DNA of 64,000 bases from Brevibacillus panacihumi W25 (GCF_000503775.1 NZ_KI629786.1:665501-729500), one strand, 5' to 3'. Positions 26,323-36,113 are shown, counted from the stretch's first letter. Made by a program: numbers and translations. The notes: generated from the letters alone by a model not told the origin.

Positions 26323-27063
26323 ATGAAACTGATTGTGAATGCAGACGATTTTGGCTATTCCAAAGGTGTCAATTTGGGGATCGTGGAAGCGCACATCAAC
26401 GGGGTGGTTTCCTCTGCAACAATGATGGTGAATATGCCCGGCTTTGAGCATGCAGTCCAACTCGCCAAGGAGAACCCCAGACTGGGGGTGGGGGTCCATC
26501 TCGTGTTGACATGCGGGAATGCTGTCCACCCCGAGGTGCCTTCCCTGACGGATCATACCGGAGCGTTCCTCCGCAAAAGCCAGCATCTGATGGACGCTTC
26601 GCCAGAGGATATAGAGCGGGAGTTTGTGGCCCAGATTGAGCGTTTCTTGCAGAGCGGGTTGCTGCTGTCCCATCTGGATAGCCACCACCACGTCCACGCG
26701 CATGAGGCTGTCTTGCCGATCGTCCTTCAATTGGCCGAACGCTATCAGGTTCCGATCCGCAATCCCTGGACGCTGGCCGGGGAAGGGCAGAAACAGGAGA
26801 GTATCACGACACAGGGTTTCTCGCACCGTTTCTATGGCGATCAACTTTCCGCTGATTTGTTCTGCGAGATTGTAGATGAATGGGGCGGATGCGCTACTGC
26901 GGAAATCATGACTCACCCTGCATATCTCGATGATGAGGTGTTGACGGGCAGCAGCTATCATCTGCCCCGTACGAAGGAACTGCAAATTTTAACTTCCAAA
27001 CAGGTAAGCGAGTATCTGGAGAAAAAAGGCGTACAGCTCGTCACTTTTCATGACATTCGATAG
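26323..27063 (+). CDS. chbG: ChbG/YdjC family carbohydrate deacetylase
   Basis: 246 residues, full length. Metal ligands and catalytic residues of the YdjC family are seen in LIVNADDFGYSKGVN (Asp-Asp at residues 6-7), GVGVHLVLTCG and LSHLDSHHHVHAHEAVLP. In E. coli ChbG removes one acetyl group from chitobiose-6-phosphate so that the GH4 enzyme can cleave it. Lying between EIIC and EIIA in the same operon, it points to chitin-derived disaccharide as the natural substrate. It is followed without gap by the EIIA gene. Confidence 0.92.
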   Translation: MKLIVNADDFGYSKGVNLGIVEAHINGVVSSATMMVNMPGFEHAVQLAKENPRLGVGVHLVLTCGNAVHPEVPSLTDHTGAFLRKSQHLMDASPEDIEREFVAQIERFLQSGLLLSHLDSHHHVHAHEAVLPIVLQLAERYQVPIRNPWTLAGEGQKQESITTQGFSHRFYGDQLSADLFCEIVDEWGGCATAEIMTHPAYLDDEVLTGSSYHLPRTKELQILTSKQVSEYLEKKGVQLVTFHDIR

Positions 27064-27075
27064 GTGGAGATAGAT

Positions 27076-27402
27076 ATGGACCATACGGAAGCGATCTTTC
27101 AACTCATCCTGCACGGGGGCAATGCGCGAAGTCTGGCGATGGAAGCCATTGCTCTCGCCAAGAACAAAGACATGTCCGGTGCGCAGCAGGCACTTGACCG
27201 TGCGGCGGATGAACTGACAAAAGCCCATCACAACCAAACGGCATTGATTCAAAAAGAAGTTGCAGGCGACAAGCTGGAGTTGAGCATGCTGCTGATTCAT
27301 GCCCAGGATCATCTGATGAACGCGATGACGATCAAGGATTTGGCAGCCGAATTCGTCGAGATGTACGGCCAAATTCATCAAAGCAAGGGGGCGGGCGTAT
27401 GA
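27076..27402 (+). CDS. chbA: PTS EIIA, lactose/cellobiose/chitobiose family
   Basis: 108 residues, an all-helical trimeric EIIA. The phospho-His lies in LLIHAQDHLMNAM, and the N-terminal IFQLILHGGNARSLAMEAI is typical. It relays phosphate from HPr to EIIB. The frame starts at GTG 27064, but ATG 27076 has GGTGGAG 6 nt upstream, so it is preferred. The stop overlaps the ATG of the GH4 gene by 4 bp (27399-27402). Confidence 0.93.
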   Translation: MDHTEAIFQLILHGGNARSLAMEAIALAKNKDMSGAQQALDRAADELTKAHHNQTALIQKEVAGDKLELSMLLIHAQDHLMNAMTIKDLAAEFVEMYGQIHQSKGAGV

Positions 27403-28721
27403 GTGGAATCAAAATTGTGACGATAGGAGGAGGCTCCAGCTATACTCCGGAGCTGGTGGAAGGCTTCATCAAGCGTTATGATGAGCTGCCTGTTCGCGAG
27501 CTATGGCTGGTCGATGTCCCGGCAGGAGAAAAAAAGCTTCAGACGGTAGGCGCGCTGGCGAAGCGCATGGTGGAAAAGGCCGGGGTTCCCATCGATATTC
27601 GCCTGACGCTGGATCGGCGCGAGGCCTTGAAGGCTGCTGATTTTGTCACGACGCAAATCCGTGTCGGACAGTTGGATGCACGTATTTTGGATGAGAAAAT
27701 TCCGCTCAAGTACGGAGTGATCGGGCAGGAAACCAATGGACCCGGCGGCTTGTTTAAAGGCTTGCGGACGATACCTGTCATCCTGGAGATCTGCCGTGAT
27801 ATGGAGGAGCTTTGTCCGGATGCATGGCTGATCAACTTCACCAATCCGGCCGGAATGGTGACGGAAGCGGTCTTGCGTTATACCAATCGCAGGAAGGTCA
27901 TCGGCTTTTGCAACGTACCGATCGGCATGAAGATGGGCGTAGCCTCCATCCTCGGGGTAGATCAAGCTCGCGTGCATATTACATTTGCTGGCTTGAATCA
28001 CATGGTATACGGCACAGATGTCTATGTGGACGGAGAAAATGTGACGGACCAGGTGATCGAAAAGCTGTGCAGCGAACAATCGGGAATAACGATGCAAAAC
28101 ATCCTCGATCTGGGCTGGGAGAAGGATTTTATCAAGGCCTTGGGAATCCTGCCTTGCCCGTATCACCGTTACTACTACCAGACAAAAACAATGCTGGAGC
28201 ATGAATTGGAGGCGGCGGAAAAAGACGGGACCCGGGCAGAGGTGGTCAAAAAAGTAGAAGCGGAACTGTTCAAGCTCTACGAAGATCCTGAATTGGCGAT
28301 CAAACCGCCGCAATTGGAAAAACGCGGCGGAGCCTATTACAGTGAAGCAGCATGCAATCTGATCCATTCCATCTACAACGACAGAAGGGACATCCAGCCG
28401 GTCAACGTGCGCAACAACGGGGCTATTGCGAGCATTCCCGACGACTCGGCAGTGGAGGTAAACTGCGTGATCACCAAAGAAGGGCCGATCCCCTTGGCGG
28501 TAGGTGATCTGCCTGTGGCGGTTCGCGGACTGGTGCAGCAGATCAAGTCATTCGAACGGGTGGCAGCAGAAGCTGCTGTGAAAGGGGACTATCATCTCGC
28601 TCTGCTCGCCATGACGATCAATCCGCTCGTCCCGTCCGACGGAGTAGCCAAACAGATATTGGATGAGATGCTGGAAGCGCACAAGGACTATTTGCCCCAG
28701 TTTGCCAAGGTAACGACCTGA
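27399..28721 (+). CDS. chbF: GH4 6-phospho-beta-glucosidase / 6-phospho-chitobiose hydrolase
   Basis: 440 residues, family 4 glycosidase that needs NAD and a divalent metal. The Rossmann motif VTIGGGSSYTPELVEG is at the N-terminus; the metal-site Cys lies in VIGFCNVPIGM, and INFTNPAGMVTEAV and FAGLNHMVYGTDV are conserved active-site blocks. It cleaves the phosphorylated disaccharide imported by the PTS. E. coli ChbF has dual activity on cellobiose-6-P and monoacetyl-chitobiose-6-P; here the adjacent deacetylase suggests the latter. It overlaps EIIA by 4 bp. Confidence 0.92.
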   Translation: MSGIKIVTIGGGSSYTPELVEGFIKRYDELPVRELWLVDVPAGEKKLQTVGALAKRMVEKAGVPIDIRLTLDRREALKAADFVTTQIRVGQLDARILDEKIPLKYGVIGQETNGPGGLFKGLRTIPVILEICRDMEELCPDAWLINFTNPAGMVTEAVLRYTNRRKVIGFCNVPIGMKMGVASILGVDQARVHITFAGLNHMVYGTDVYVDGENVTDQVIEKLCSEQSGITMQNILDLGWEKDFIKALGILPCPYHRYYYQTKTMLEHELEAAEKDGTRAEVVKKVEAELFKLYEDPELAIKPPQLEKRGGAYYSEAACNLIHSIYNDRRDIQPVNVRNNGAIASIPDDSAVEVNCVITKEGPIPLAVGDLPVAVRGLVQQIKSFERVAAEAAVKGDYHLALLAMTINPLVPSDGVAKQILDEMLEAHKDYLPQFAKVTT

Positions 28722-28745
28722 TAACGGAAGGGGTGGAGAGATGGA

Positions 28746-29009
28746 ATGATCCGATTTTCAGAAAAAGTAACCGTCAGCGGTGGACTGCACGCACGGCCTG
28801 CATCGGTGCTCGTCCATCAGTTGAACCAATTCAGCTCGGCAGTCAAAATCATTTGCGGACCAAAGCAGGCAAATGGAAAAAGCATCCTTAGCGTGATGGC
28901 TTTGGGCGTAAAAACAGGAGACGAAGTCATCTTCGAGATTGACGGCATTGATGAAGAAGCTGCTGCTGAGGAGGTCCAAAAGCTGTTTCAGCGTGAATTT
29001 GCGATGTAG
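28746..29009 (+). CDS. HPr-family phosphocarrier protein
   Basis: 87 residues with the phospho-His in SGGLHARPASV and the regulatory Ser in GKSILSVMALGV, the two sites phosphorylated by EI and by HPr kinase in Firmicutes. It is the last gene of the chitobiose PTS operon, 24 bp after the GH4 gene. It may be the general HPr or an operon-dedicated copy; the enzyme I gene is found 34 kb away behind mtlD, so this window has no ptsHI pair. The sequence is somewhat diverged around residues 35-45 from housekeeping HPr. Confidence 0.88.
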   Translation: MIRFSEKVTVSGGLHARPASVLVHQLNQFSSAVKIICGPKQANGKSILSVMALGVKTGDEVIFEIDGIDEEAAAEEVQKLFQREFAM

Positions 29010-29011
29010 CA

Positions 29012-29059
29012 GAAAAGCCAATCATCGGGAAGAGAGTTTCCCGGATGATTGGCTTTTTC
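29012..29059. terminator. Bidirectional terminator, HPr gene / sensor kinase
   Basis: AAAAGCCAATCATC and GATGATTGGCTTTTT pair, extended inward by GGGAA/TTCCC. T runs on either strand serve both the PTS operon and the convergent kinase gene. Confidence 0.93.
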
Positions 29060-31300
29060 TTATCGGTAACGAGTAAACTCGACAATCACTTTGAAGTAGT
29101 CTCCGTCAATTTCGATAAACAGCTTGCCGCCTTGCAGCTCGACGATGCTCTTGGCAATCGCGAGGCCAAGACCAGAACCCTCGGTATTGCGTGATTCGTC
29201 AGCTCGTTTGAAGCGTTCGAACAGCTCCTCGGCGTCAAAGTTGATCTCGTAGGCGGACACATTTTTGATCGTAAACCTTACTTTATCCGCAGATTCGGTC
29301 AAATCGACGTAAACGCGAGTATTGGGAAGCGAGTACTTCAATGCATTGCTGATCAGATTTTCAAAGACGCGCCAGGTTTTTTTGCCGTCCAGCGGAGCGT
29401 AAATCTTGCCATCTTCAATATTGGTTCGGAAGGTAAGCGAAGATTGCTCGATTTTATCACTGAACTCGGCCAGGGCCTGATTCACCAGTGCCGCTACATT
29501 TACTTGCTCGATATTTAATTCGACGGAACCGCTCGACATCTTCGCCGCCTCGAACAGGTCATCGATCAGCGCTTTCAGCCGATCAGTCTTCCGTTCGAGA
29601 ATTTGTACATACTCCTTGCGCGTTTCTGGGGACAGATCCTCCCGTTTCAGCAAGTCGACATAATTGACGATGGAAGTTAGCGGTGTTTTCAAATCATGGG
29701 ACACATTGGTGATCAGCTCCGACTTGAGCCGTTCGCTTTTCATCTGGTTGTCGAGAGAGCGTTTGACCCCTTGCTGGAGATTGTTCAGGGAATGAGCAGT
29801 GCTGGCCAGCTTGCCTTTGGTCTTTCCAGCATCAATCACGACATCGAAATTCCCGGCAGACATCTGTTCGACCCCGCGCGTGATCCGATTCAACAATGCG
29901 ATGCGGCGCAGGATATAGGGCAGTACGAACAAGACGTAGAACACGCAATAAAAAAACGCGAGGAGAAAAGGCTCCAGATCCCTTTTTACGAAGTAGATCA
30001 AACCAGTGCCCGCAGCAACACAAAATCCAATCGTAAGGATAAAGATCGTCGCGAGCTTGAAAAACATTCCTTTGTCGGCAAAACTGTCTCGAAGGACCGC
30101 AAGGATTTTCAGGCTAATGCTGTTGTGCCATTGTTGGGTAAAGGCCTCTGGTTGCTTGAACATGATCCATGCTTCTAATACAAACAAGAGAAAATAGGCA
30201 GTGAACGGCGCCATCACGACAAGCGTAAAAACTTGACCCAATCCGATGGGGAGCGAGAAAAAGTTGGCCTCCAAGGAGTAGATCAGATAAAACAATCCTG
30301 CTGGCAGGAGCGAAACAAGCCGGATGTCCATTGGGATGCTGCGAAAGATGGACTGACTTTTCGTGATCATGGAATGTTCCAGTGCCTGGTTCTTTTTCAA
30401 ATACCAGAAGAGTCCAGCTGCAAGGAAGAGAAACAATATCAATAAGACAATCTCTTTCAACAATCGATCGTGAATGGACTGATAATAATTGACGTCATCT
30501 ATGATCTGATTGTAATAGCCTCCGTAATCGAATTCGCCAGATTCAAACTGGTTGGGGAGAACAGGTTCATAAGGATCTGCTTCCCGGGGGATATAGATAA
30601 GTCCTTCCCATTGGTTTTGCTGAAAAAAACGGTTCAGTCCCCAGTTTCGCTCCCCTTTTGGCTGGGGAATTTTGACGGAGATCAGTGCGCTTTGTCTGAG
30701 CTCAGTATCAGTAGGCTCGTGGTCCAAATTGGTATAGACTTTATTGTTTTTCTTGTCCTGAATGGCGTATTTAAATGTGCCATCTCGCAGAAGCAAATTG
30801 AATTTGACTGCCTCGTACTCTTTATCACGAGCAGCGATGCTCTCCTTCATCTTTGCATCGTAATCGGCCTCAATCTGTCTTTCCCTGCTGAGACGTTTGT
30901 TTTCTTTTTCCGCTTGAAGCAAGGAAACCTGGCTATCATTGCCTGCTGCGCGTGCTTCCTCTATTCGTTCGTTGTATTCTGCGTCTATTTCAGCTTTCAG
31001 CTGCTCGAGCTGATGTTCGCGCTCTTGATTAAGTTCAGACAGCCAATCACTATCGAGCTTTTGCTGCGCGGATTTGGTAGAGTAGTCGGCATAGTCTACA
31101 TGGACCTGTTTGATTAACCGAGCGACAGTCGCCAATTCCTCAGAGATTAGATTACTGTTCCTGCTGATGAAATAGTCCTTGTCCAGAAAGCGACGGTTAT
31201 CGTAGAGATTGGCCACGGTTAGCGCAAGGAGGGTCGTCACAAAGACAAAGCCAATCAGGGCAAGCGCCACGTAGCGTTTATTTTTCAATTTTGTATCCAA
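29060..31300 (-). CDS. Sensor histidine kinase with long charged extracytoplasmic domain
   Basis: 746 residues. One membrane helix near the N-terminus (VALALIGFVFVTTLLALTVA), then about 265 residues outside the cell rich in Glu/Lys/Arg with coiled-coil character (residues about 90-175), then several more helices (about 290-470), a HAMP-like linker, the H box ELITNVSHDLKTPLTSIVNY, N box NLISNALKYS and G box GSGLGLAIAKSIV. The kinase half resembles VanS-like kinases. It starts at TTG (31298-31300) inside the end of the regulator gene, overlapping it by 23 bp. The large size and helix bundle suggest sensing of envelope stress or a wall ligand, but this is not shown. Confidence 0.9.
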   Translation of the reverse strand: MDTKLKNKRYVALALIGFVFVTTLLALTVANLYDNRRFLDKDYFISRNSNLISEELATVARLIKQVHVDYADYSTKSAQQKLDSDWLSELNQEREHQLEQLKAEIDAEYNERIEEARAAGNDSQVSLLQAEKENKRLSRERQIEADYDAKMKESIAARDKEYEAVKFNLLLRDGTFKYAIQDKKNNKVYTNLDHEPTDTELRQSALISVKIPQPKGERNWGLNRFFQQNQWEGLIYIPREADPYEPVLPNQFESGEFDYGGYYNQIIDDVNYYQSIHDRLLKEIVLLILFLFLAAGLFWYLKKNQALEHSMITKSQSIFRSIPMDIRLVSLLPAGLFYLIYSLEANFFSLPIGLGQVFTLVVMAPFTAYFLLFVLEAWIMFKQPEAFTQQWHNSISLKILAVLRDSFADKGMFFKLATIFILTIGFCVAAGTGLIYFVKRDLEPFLLAFFYCVFYVLFVLPYILRRIALLNRITRGVEQMSAGNFDVVIDAGKTKGKLASTAHSLNNLQQGVKRSLDNQMKSERLKSELITNVSHDLKTPLTSIVNYVDLLKREDLSPETRKEYVQILERKTDRLKALIDDLFEAAKMSSGSVELNIEQVNVAALVNQALAEFSDKIEQSSLTFRTNIEDGKIYAPLDGKKTWRVFENLISNALKYSLPNTRVYVDLTESADKVRFTIKNVSAYEINFDAEELFERFKRADESRNTEGSGLGLAIAKSIVELQGGKLFIEIDGDYFKVIVEFTRYR

Positions 31301-31970
31301 TTCCCCACACCACTTTCAAGTATTTTGGTTCTCTCGGGTTGATCTCGATTTTCTCGCGGATGCGACGGACGTGGACGGCTACTGTATTTTCGGCGTTTAG
31401 ATAGGGTTCCTTCCAGACGCGTTCGTAGATTTCCTCAATGGAGAACACCCGGCCAGTATGACTCATCAGCAATTCCAGAATCTTATACTCCGTGGCAGTC
31501 AGGCGTACTTCATTGTCGTCTACGGTGACGGATTTGGTCAGTTTGTTCAAGGTCAATCCACGAACACTGATTTCATCCTGGCTTTCCTTGTAGTGGCCCA
31601 GATTGGTGTAGCGCCGCAGCTGCGACTTGGCTCTGGCTACCAGCTCCAAAGGTTGAAAAGGCTTCGTAACGTAATCATCTGCACCGATGTTTAGTCCAAG
31701 GATCTTGTCGGTATCCTCCGATTTGGCAGAAAGCATGATAATCGGGATGTTTTTCTCCTGCCTGATCTTGAATGTTGCGGTAATCCCATCCATTTTGGGC
31801 ATCATGATGTCGAGGATGATCAGATGAATGTCCTCTTCCTCCAAAATGGAAAGAGCTTCCAAACCATTTCCTGCTTTGAAGACGGTCATGCCTTCGTTTT
31901 TCAAGTAAATCTCAATTGCATCGCGGATTTCTGCTTCGTCATCGACGACGAGCACGTGATAGCTTTTCAT
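31278..31970 (-). CDS. OmpR/PhoB-type response regulator
   Basis: About 230 residues. Receiver domain with VVDDEAE, the phospho-Asp in LIILDIMMPKMDG, and Lys in DYVTKPFQPLEL; winged-helix effector domain EVRLTATEYKILELLMSH and YLNAENTVAVHVRRIREKI followed by VVWGIGYKIE. The frame opens at a GTG upstream but the ATG at 31968-31970 has GGGAGG at correct spacing. It is translationally linked to the kinase. Direct repeats upstream (32042-32058) suggest autoregulation. Confidence 0.94.
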   Translation of the reverse strand: MKSYHVLVVDDEAEIRDAIEIYLKNEGMTVFKAGNGLEALSILEEEDIHLIILDIMMPKMDGITATFKIRQEKNIPIIMLSAKSEDTDKILGLNIGADDYVTKPFQPLELVARAKSQLRRYTNLGHYKESQDEISVRGLTLNKLTKSVTVDDNEVRLTATEYKILELLMSHTGRVFSIEEIYERVWKEPYLNAENTVAVHVRRIREKIEINPREPKYLKVVWGIGYKIEK

Positions 31971-32041
31971 ACAACCTCCCACCTGTCTATACTCATGGTT
32001 TTTATCTTAGCGATCAGCATTAACAAAATAGTGGAGAAAAC

Positions 32042-32058
32042 TCTTACAAATTTCTTAC
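32042..32058 (-). promoter_or_regulatory. Direct repeats, likely response-regulator binding site
   Basis: TCTTAC occurs at 32042-32047 and 32053-32058, 11 bp apart (GTAAGA on the minus strand), 75-90 bp upstream of the regulator start. OmpR-family regulators bind tandem direct repeats of about this period, so feedback control is plausible. Confidence 0.45.
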
Positions 32059-32158
32059 GAATCACGTTGGTAGAATCACGGCAGCCCGTTTTCTTTCCAT
32101 GCGTGAACCGAATAAGGTAAGATGGGTGAAGAAAATCGAAGAAACGTGGTGATCATGA

Positions 32159-32779
32159 TTGCTCGAATGGACGGGGGAACGAATCATTCCCAAGTTGCTG
32201 AAACCGACGAACGGCATGTTGCTGGAGCACATCGCCCGCTATTATTTTGCCACTCCGTACATCCATGGCAGGGTGCTGGACATCGCGTGCGGCACAGGCT
32301 ACGGCAGTCATATGGTCGCCAAGGACCGCAAGCGCGAACTGATCCAGCTCGTCGCTGTAGATAACGATGAAGATACCATTGAATATGCCAATCGGGAGTA
32401 TCACCATCAAAAGATCATCTATCAGCAGGCTGATGCGCTCGACCCGGATTTGCCCGGGAAGCTGGGAATGTTTGATACGATCCTGAGCTTTGAGACAATT
32501 GAGCATGTAGCCGATGATCGCCTTTTTATGGACAATCTCTATCAGATGCTGAAGCCTGGCGGAAAGCTGATCTTGTCCAGTCCATTTGGGCGGGGACGCG
32601 GGATGCCGACAAGCGAGCCTTTTCACGTCCATCAATTGACGCCTGCTGAATTCGAAGAGCTGTTCGACCGTTTTTCTGAAAAGGAGATTTACTACCAGCG
32701 CGGCGTGACGTTTGAGAAGCCGCGGGATGGTGTGCGCTATTTTATCGGCATCGCGGTGTGCACCAAAGCTGACCACTAA
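32159..32779 (+). CDS. Class I SAM-dependent methyltransferase
   Basis: 206 residues. Motif [17 protein letters not shown], acidic motif [19 protein letters not shown], motif [12 protein letters not shown] and the post-motif [10 protein letters not shown] are intact, so it binds S-adenosylmethionine with a Rossmann-like fold of the Methyltransf_11 type. The start is a TTG with GGTGAT upstream. The opening [11 protein letters not shown] is seen in many small Gram-positive methyltransferases of unknown substrate. The DEAD-box helicase starts 13 bp downstream, suggesting cotranscription and perhaps an RNA-related role, which is only a guess. Confidence 0.85.
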   Translation: MLEWTGERIIPKLLKPTNGMLLEHIARYYFATPYIHGRVLDIACGTGYGSHMVAKDRKRELIQLVAVDNDEDTIEYANREYHHQKIIYQQADALDPDLPGKLGMFDTILSFETIEHVADDRLFMDNLYQMLKPGGKLILSSPFGRGRGMPTSEPFHVHQLTPAEFEELFDRFSEKEIYYQRGVTFEKPRDGVRYFIGIAVCTKADH

Positions 32780-32792
32780 AGGAGGAGACGTT

Positions 32793-34121
32793 CTGGCTAC
32801 ATTTTTGTCACTGGGAATCGGTTTACCCTTACATGATACATTAAAAGCAAATGGAATCACGGAATCAACGCCTGTCCAGGAAAAGGCAATTCCTTTGCTG
32901 CTGGCGGGAAAAGATGTGATCGCGCAGGCACAGACGGGTACAGGCAAGACACTCGCTTTTCTTTTGCCGATTCTGGAAAAAGCTGACCCGCATGTCGAGC
33001 ATGTGCAAGCCTTGATTTTGACGCCGACTCGGGAGCTGGCCTTGCAAATTACCACAGAAGCCAAAAAGCTGTTGGCTCAACTCGACGATATCCATGTGCT
33101 GGCGGTATACGGAGGGCAGGATGTCGAGCGGCAAATGAAAAAGCTGCGAGGCAAGAAGCAAATCGTGATCGCGACGCCGGGGCGCTTGCTGGACCATCTG
33201 CGGCGGGGAACGATCGAACTGTCGACGGTGTCGATGCTGGTGCTGGATGAAGCGGACCAGATGCTGCACATGGGATTTTTACCTGAGGTGGAGGAAATTA
33301 TCGGCTGTACTTCAGGGGATCGGCAAACGATGCTTTTCTCTGCAACAATGCCGGCACAGGTGCGTTCACTGGCGAAGCGGTACATGCGCAATCCGGAAGA
33401 TGTCCGCGTACAGGGGAAGCAGATTACGCTCAAGGATATTCGCCAAATCGCAGTGGAGACGACAGACAGGGCCAAGCAGTCTGCTCTCCGGGAGCTGATC
33501 GAACAGCAGCGTCCATTCATGGCAGTTATCTTTTGCCGAACCAAGCGCCGGGCCAGTGCCTTGAATGCTGCTTTGCAGGGGTATGGGTATCTGTCGGACG
33601 AGCTTCACGGAGATTTGTCCCAAGCCAAGCGCGAAGACGTGATGAAGCGGTTTCGCGAGGCCAGACTCCAATTGCTGGTAGCGACAGATGTAGCTGCAAG
33701 GGGTCTCGATGTGGAGGGTGTCACACACGTATTCAATTACGACATTCCGCACGATGTGGAGAGCTATATTCATCGAATCGGCCGAACAGGCAGAGCGGGG
33801 GAGCAGGGGGTCGCGATCACCCTGGTTGCGCCCAAAGACCGCATGCATCTGGAAATGATCGAGTCAGGAATTCGCATGCCCCTCGAAAAAAGGCGAATGG
33901 AGACAGCTCAGCCCAAGAAGGAGCAGACGAGTCAGGAATCACGCGGACAAAGAGGAGCAAAAGCGGAGCAGAGAAAAGAGAAGGGGCGTCCTCCGGTTCG
34001 GGGTCAAGGCGGCGGTCCGAGGAGTAACTCGGACAGCAGGCGCCAGGGCCAGAAAAAAAGGAGCCAGGCCGCAAGATCGGAACGACCGGCAAAGAGAAAT
34101 GCCCGAACGCGATCACGCTAA
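32793..34121 (+). CDS. DEAD-box RNA helicase (likely CTG start)
   Basis: About 442 residues. Helicase core motifs: Q motif, motif I AQTGTGKT, Ia [52 protein letters not shown]-terminal basic, low-complexity RNA-binding tail (Arg/Lys/Gln/Gly). Such proteins unwind short RNA duplexes in ribosome assembly and decay. The frame runs back into the methyltransferase gene, but AAAGGAGGAG lies 5 nt before a CTG at 32793, giving [17 protein letters not shown], which aligns from residue 1 with the paralogue at 56310 ([17 protein letters not shown]). TTG at 32805 is the fallback start, 20 nt from the ribosome site. Confidence 0.9.
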   Translation: MATFLSLGIGLPLHDTLKANGITESTPVQEKAIPLLLAGKDVIAQAQTGTGKTLAFLLPILEKADPHVEHVQALILTPTRELALQITTEAKKLLAQLDDIHVLAVYGGQDVERQMKKLRGKKQIVIATPGRLLDHLRRGTIELSTVSMLVLDEADQMLHMGFLPEVEEIIGCTSGDRQTMLFSATMPAQVRSLAKRYMRNPEDVRVQGKQITLKDIRQIAVETTDRAKQSALRELIEQQRPFMAVIFCRTKRRASALNAALQGYGYLSDELHGDLSQAKREDVMKRFREARLQLLVATDVAARGLDVEGVTHVFNYDIPHDVESYIHRIGRTGRAGEQGVAITLVAPKDRMHLEMIESGIRMPLEKRRMETAQPKKEQTSQESRGQRGAKAEQRKEKGRPPVRGQGGGPRSNSDSRRQGQKKRSQAARSERPAKRNARTRSR

Positions 34122-34140
34122 CAAATTTACAATAAATGGA

Positions 34141-34188
34141 AAAGACCGTCCGTGACCCGTATATGCAGGTCACGGACGGTCTTTTTTT
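34141..34188. terminator. Bidirectional terminator, helicase / DUF779 gene
   Basis: AAGACCGTCCGTGACC and GGTCACGGACGGTCTT form a 16-bp perfect stem followed by T7 on the plus strand. It separates the convergent helicase and DUF779 genes. Confidence 0.95.
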
Positions 34189-34203
34189 CTTGTCTTTTGC
34201 TGC

Positions 34204-34545
34204 TCAAGAATCAGGAAACAGGCGTGAACGGGTAAGAAAACGCACTCCCTCTGGCCCTTCTAGCGAGAACATGCCGCCCCGCCCCTCCACCACGTCGATA
34301 ATCAACTGGGTGTGCTTCCAGTACTCGTATTGGGCCTTGCCCATGTAAAACGGGCATTCGCCGATCTCGCCCAAGAGCACATCCTGATCCCCGATGAGAA
34401 ACTCGCCCTGCGGATAACACATGGGAGAACTACCGTCGCAGCAGCCGCCAGACTGATGAAACATCAGCTTGCCGTATTTCGCCTGAAGCCGCTCGATCAG
34501 CTTGAGGGCAGCATCCGTTGCGAGCACTTTTTCTGCTGCGTTCAT
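34204..34545 (-). CDS. DUF779 protein, partner of aldehyde dehydrogenase
   Basis: 113 residues. The family mark is the Cys-rich FHQSGGCCDGSSPMC, with further conserved YWKHTQLIIDVV and GRGGMFSLEGPEG. DUF779 genes regularly follow acetaldehyde-type dehydrogenase genes; the biochemical role is not established, the Cys pair hinting at metal or redox chemistry. Here it starts 3 bp after the dehydrogenase stop, so it is in the same sigma-54 dependent transcript. Confidence 0.9.
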   Translation of the reverse strand: MNAAEKVLATDAALKLIERLQAKYGKLMFHQSGGCCDGSSPMCYPQGEFLIGDQDVLLGEIGECPFYMGKAQYEYWKHTQLIIDVVEGRGGMFSLEGPEGVRFLTRSRLFPDS

Positions 34546-34548
34546 GGC

Positions 34549-36069
34549 TTAGAAGAATCCCAATGCTTGGTCGCTGTAGCTGACCAAGAGGTTTTTGGTC
34601 TGCTGGTAATGGGAGAGCATCATTTTATGGTTCTCGCGGCCGATTCCGGAGCTCTTGTATCCGCCGAACGCAGCGTGTGCAGGATAGGCATGGTAGCAGT
34701 TGGTCCAGACGCGTCCCGCCTGGATTTCCCGTCCCATCCGGTACGCGGTATTCATATCCCTTGTCCAAACCCCGGACCCGAGGCCGTACAGGGTGTCGTT
34801 GGCGATAGAGAGAGCTTCCTCGGTGTCCTTGAAGGTGGTTACGGATACGACGGGTCCGAAGATCTCTTCCTGGAAGATGCGCATTTTATTGTGTCCTTTA
34901 AAGACGGTCGGCTGAATATAATAGCCTCCGCTAAGGTCTCCCTCCAACTTGGCTGCCCCTCCGCCAATCAAGCAATCAGCTCCTTCCTGCTTGCCGATGT
35001 CGAGGTACGAGAGGATTTTTTCCACCTGCTCCAAGGAAGCCTGGGCCCCGATCATGGTTTCTGTATCCAGAGGATTGCCTTGCTTGATGCTGGCCACTCG
35101 CTTCAGAGCACGCTCCATGAATGGCTCGTAGATGCTCTCGTGAATCAGTGCGCGAGATGGGCATGTACACACCTCGCCTTGGTTGAGTGCAAACAGGACA
35201 AAGCCTTCGATTGCCTTGTTGAAGAAAGCGTCGTCCTGGGCGCAGACATCGGGGAAGAAGATGTTGGGAGACTTGCCGCCCAGTTCCAGCGTGACCGGAA
35301 TAATGTTTTGTGAGGCGTATTGCATGATCAAGCGTCCGGTTGTGGTCTCACCCGTAAAGGCAATCTTGGCAATTCGGTTGCTGGATGCGAGAGGCTTTCC
35401 CGCTTCGAGACCGAAGCCGTTGACGACGTTGACAACTCCGGCCGGTAGCAGGTCGCCGATCAATTCCATCAGCACCAGGATGGAGGCAGGAGTTTGTTCT
35501 GCTGGCTTCAGGACGACGCAGTTGCCTGCTGCCAAAGCCGGAGCCAGCTTCCAAGTAGCCATCAAGAGCGGGAAATTCCAAGGAATAATCTGTCCAACTA
35601 CGCCAAGCGGTTCATGGAAATGGTACGCGACTGTACCGTTGTCAATTTCACTGATGGTTCCTTCCTGTGCGCGAATGCTGCCTGCAAAATAGCGGAAATG
35701 ATCGATCGCAAGCGGCAGGTCCGCTGCCAAAGTCTCCCGCACGGGTTTTCCGTTGTCCCAAGTCTCGGCTACGGCCAAAAGCTCCAGATTGGCTTCCATC
35801 CGGTCTGCAATTTTCAGCAAAATGTTGGATCTCTCCGCTACCGAAGTTTGTCCCCACGCAGCCTTTGCTTCATGAGCGGCGTCCAGGGCCAGTTCAATAT
35901 CTTCGGCAGTAGAGCGAGCCACCTCGCAAAACGCCTTGCCAGTCACAGGGGTAACATTTTCAAAGTACTCTCCTTTGACTGGCGGAACCCATTTTCCTCC
36001 GATGTAGTTGTCGTAGCGATTTTTGAATGTCACCTTTGATCCGGCTTGGCCGGGCTGTGCATAGATCAT
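34549..36069 (-). CDS. NAD-dependent aldehyde dehydrogenase (AcoD/ExaC type)
   Basis: 506 residues. Catalytic Glu is in [13 protein letters not shown] and the nucleophile Cys in [18 protein letters not shown]-binding [12 protein letters not shown] is present. The N-terminus [21 protein letters not shown] and overall length match the acetaldehyde dehydrogenase group found with DUF779. It likely oxidises acetaldehyde or a related short aldehyde to the acid. GAGGAGG precedes the ATG. A sigma-54 promoter lies 47 bp upstream and an AcoR-like activator is divergently encoded. Confidence 0.93.
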   Translation of the reverse strand: MIYAQPGQAGSKVTFKNRYDNYIGGKWVPPVKGEYFENVTPVTGKAFCEVARSTAEDIELALDAAHEAKAAWGQTSVAERSNILLKIADRMEANLELLAVAETWDNGKPVRETLAADLPLAIDHFRYFAGSIRAQEGTISEIDNGTVAYHFHEPLGVVGQIIPWNFPLLMATWKLAPALAAGNCVVLKPAEQTPASILVLMELIGDLLPAGVVNVVNGFGLEAGKPLASSNRIAKIAFTGETTTGRLIMQYASQNIIPVTLELGGKSPNIFFPDVCAQDDAFFNKAIEGFVLFALNQGEVCTCPSRALIHESIYEPFMERALKRVASIKQGNPLDTETMIGAQASLEQVEKILSYLDIGKQEGADCLIGGGAAKLEGDLSGGYYIQPTVFKGHNKMRIFQEEIFGPVVSVTTFKDTEEALSIANDTLYGLGSGVWTRDMNTAYRMGREIQAGRVWTNCYHAYPAHAAFGGYKSSGIGRENHKMMLSHYQQTKNLLVSYSDQALGFF

Positions 36070-36113
36070 GCGAACGCCTCCTCACATTTCTCTTGTGCCT
36101 TTCATCCCGTTAT

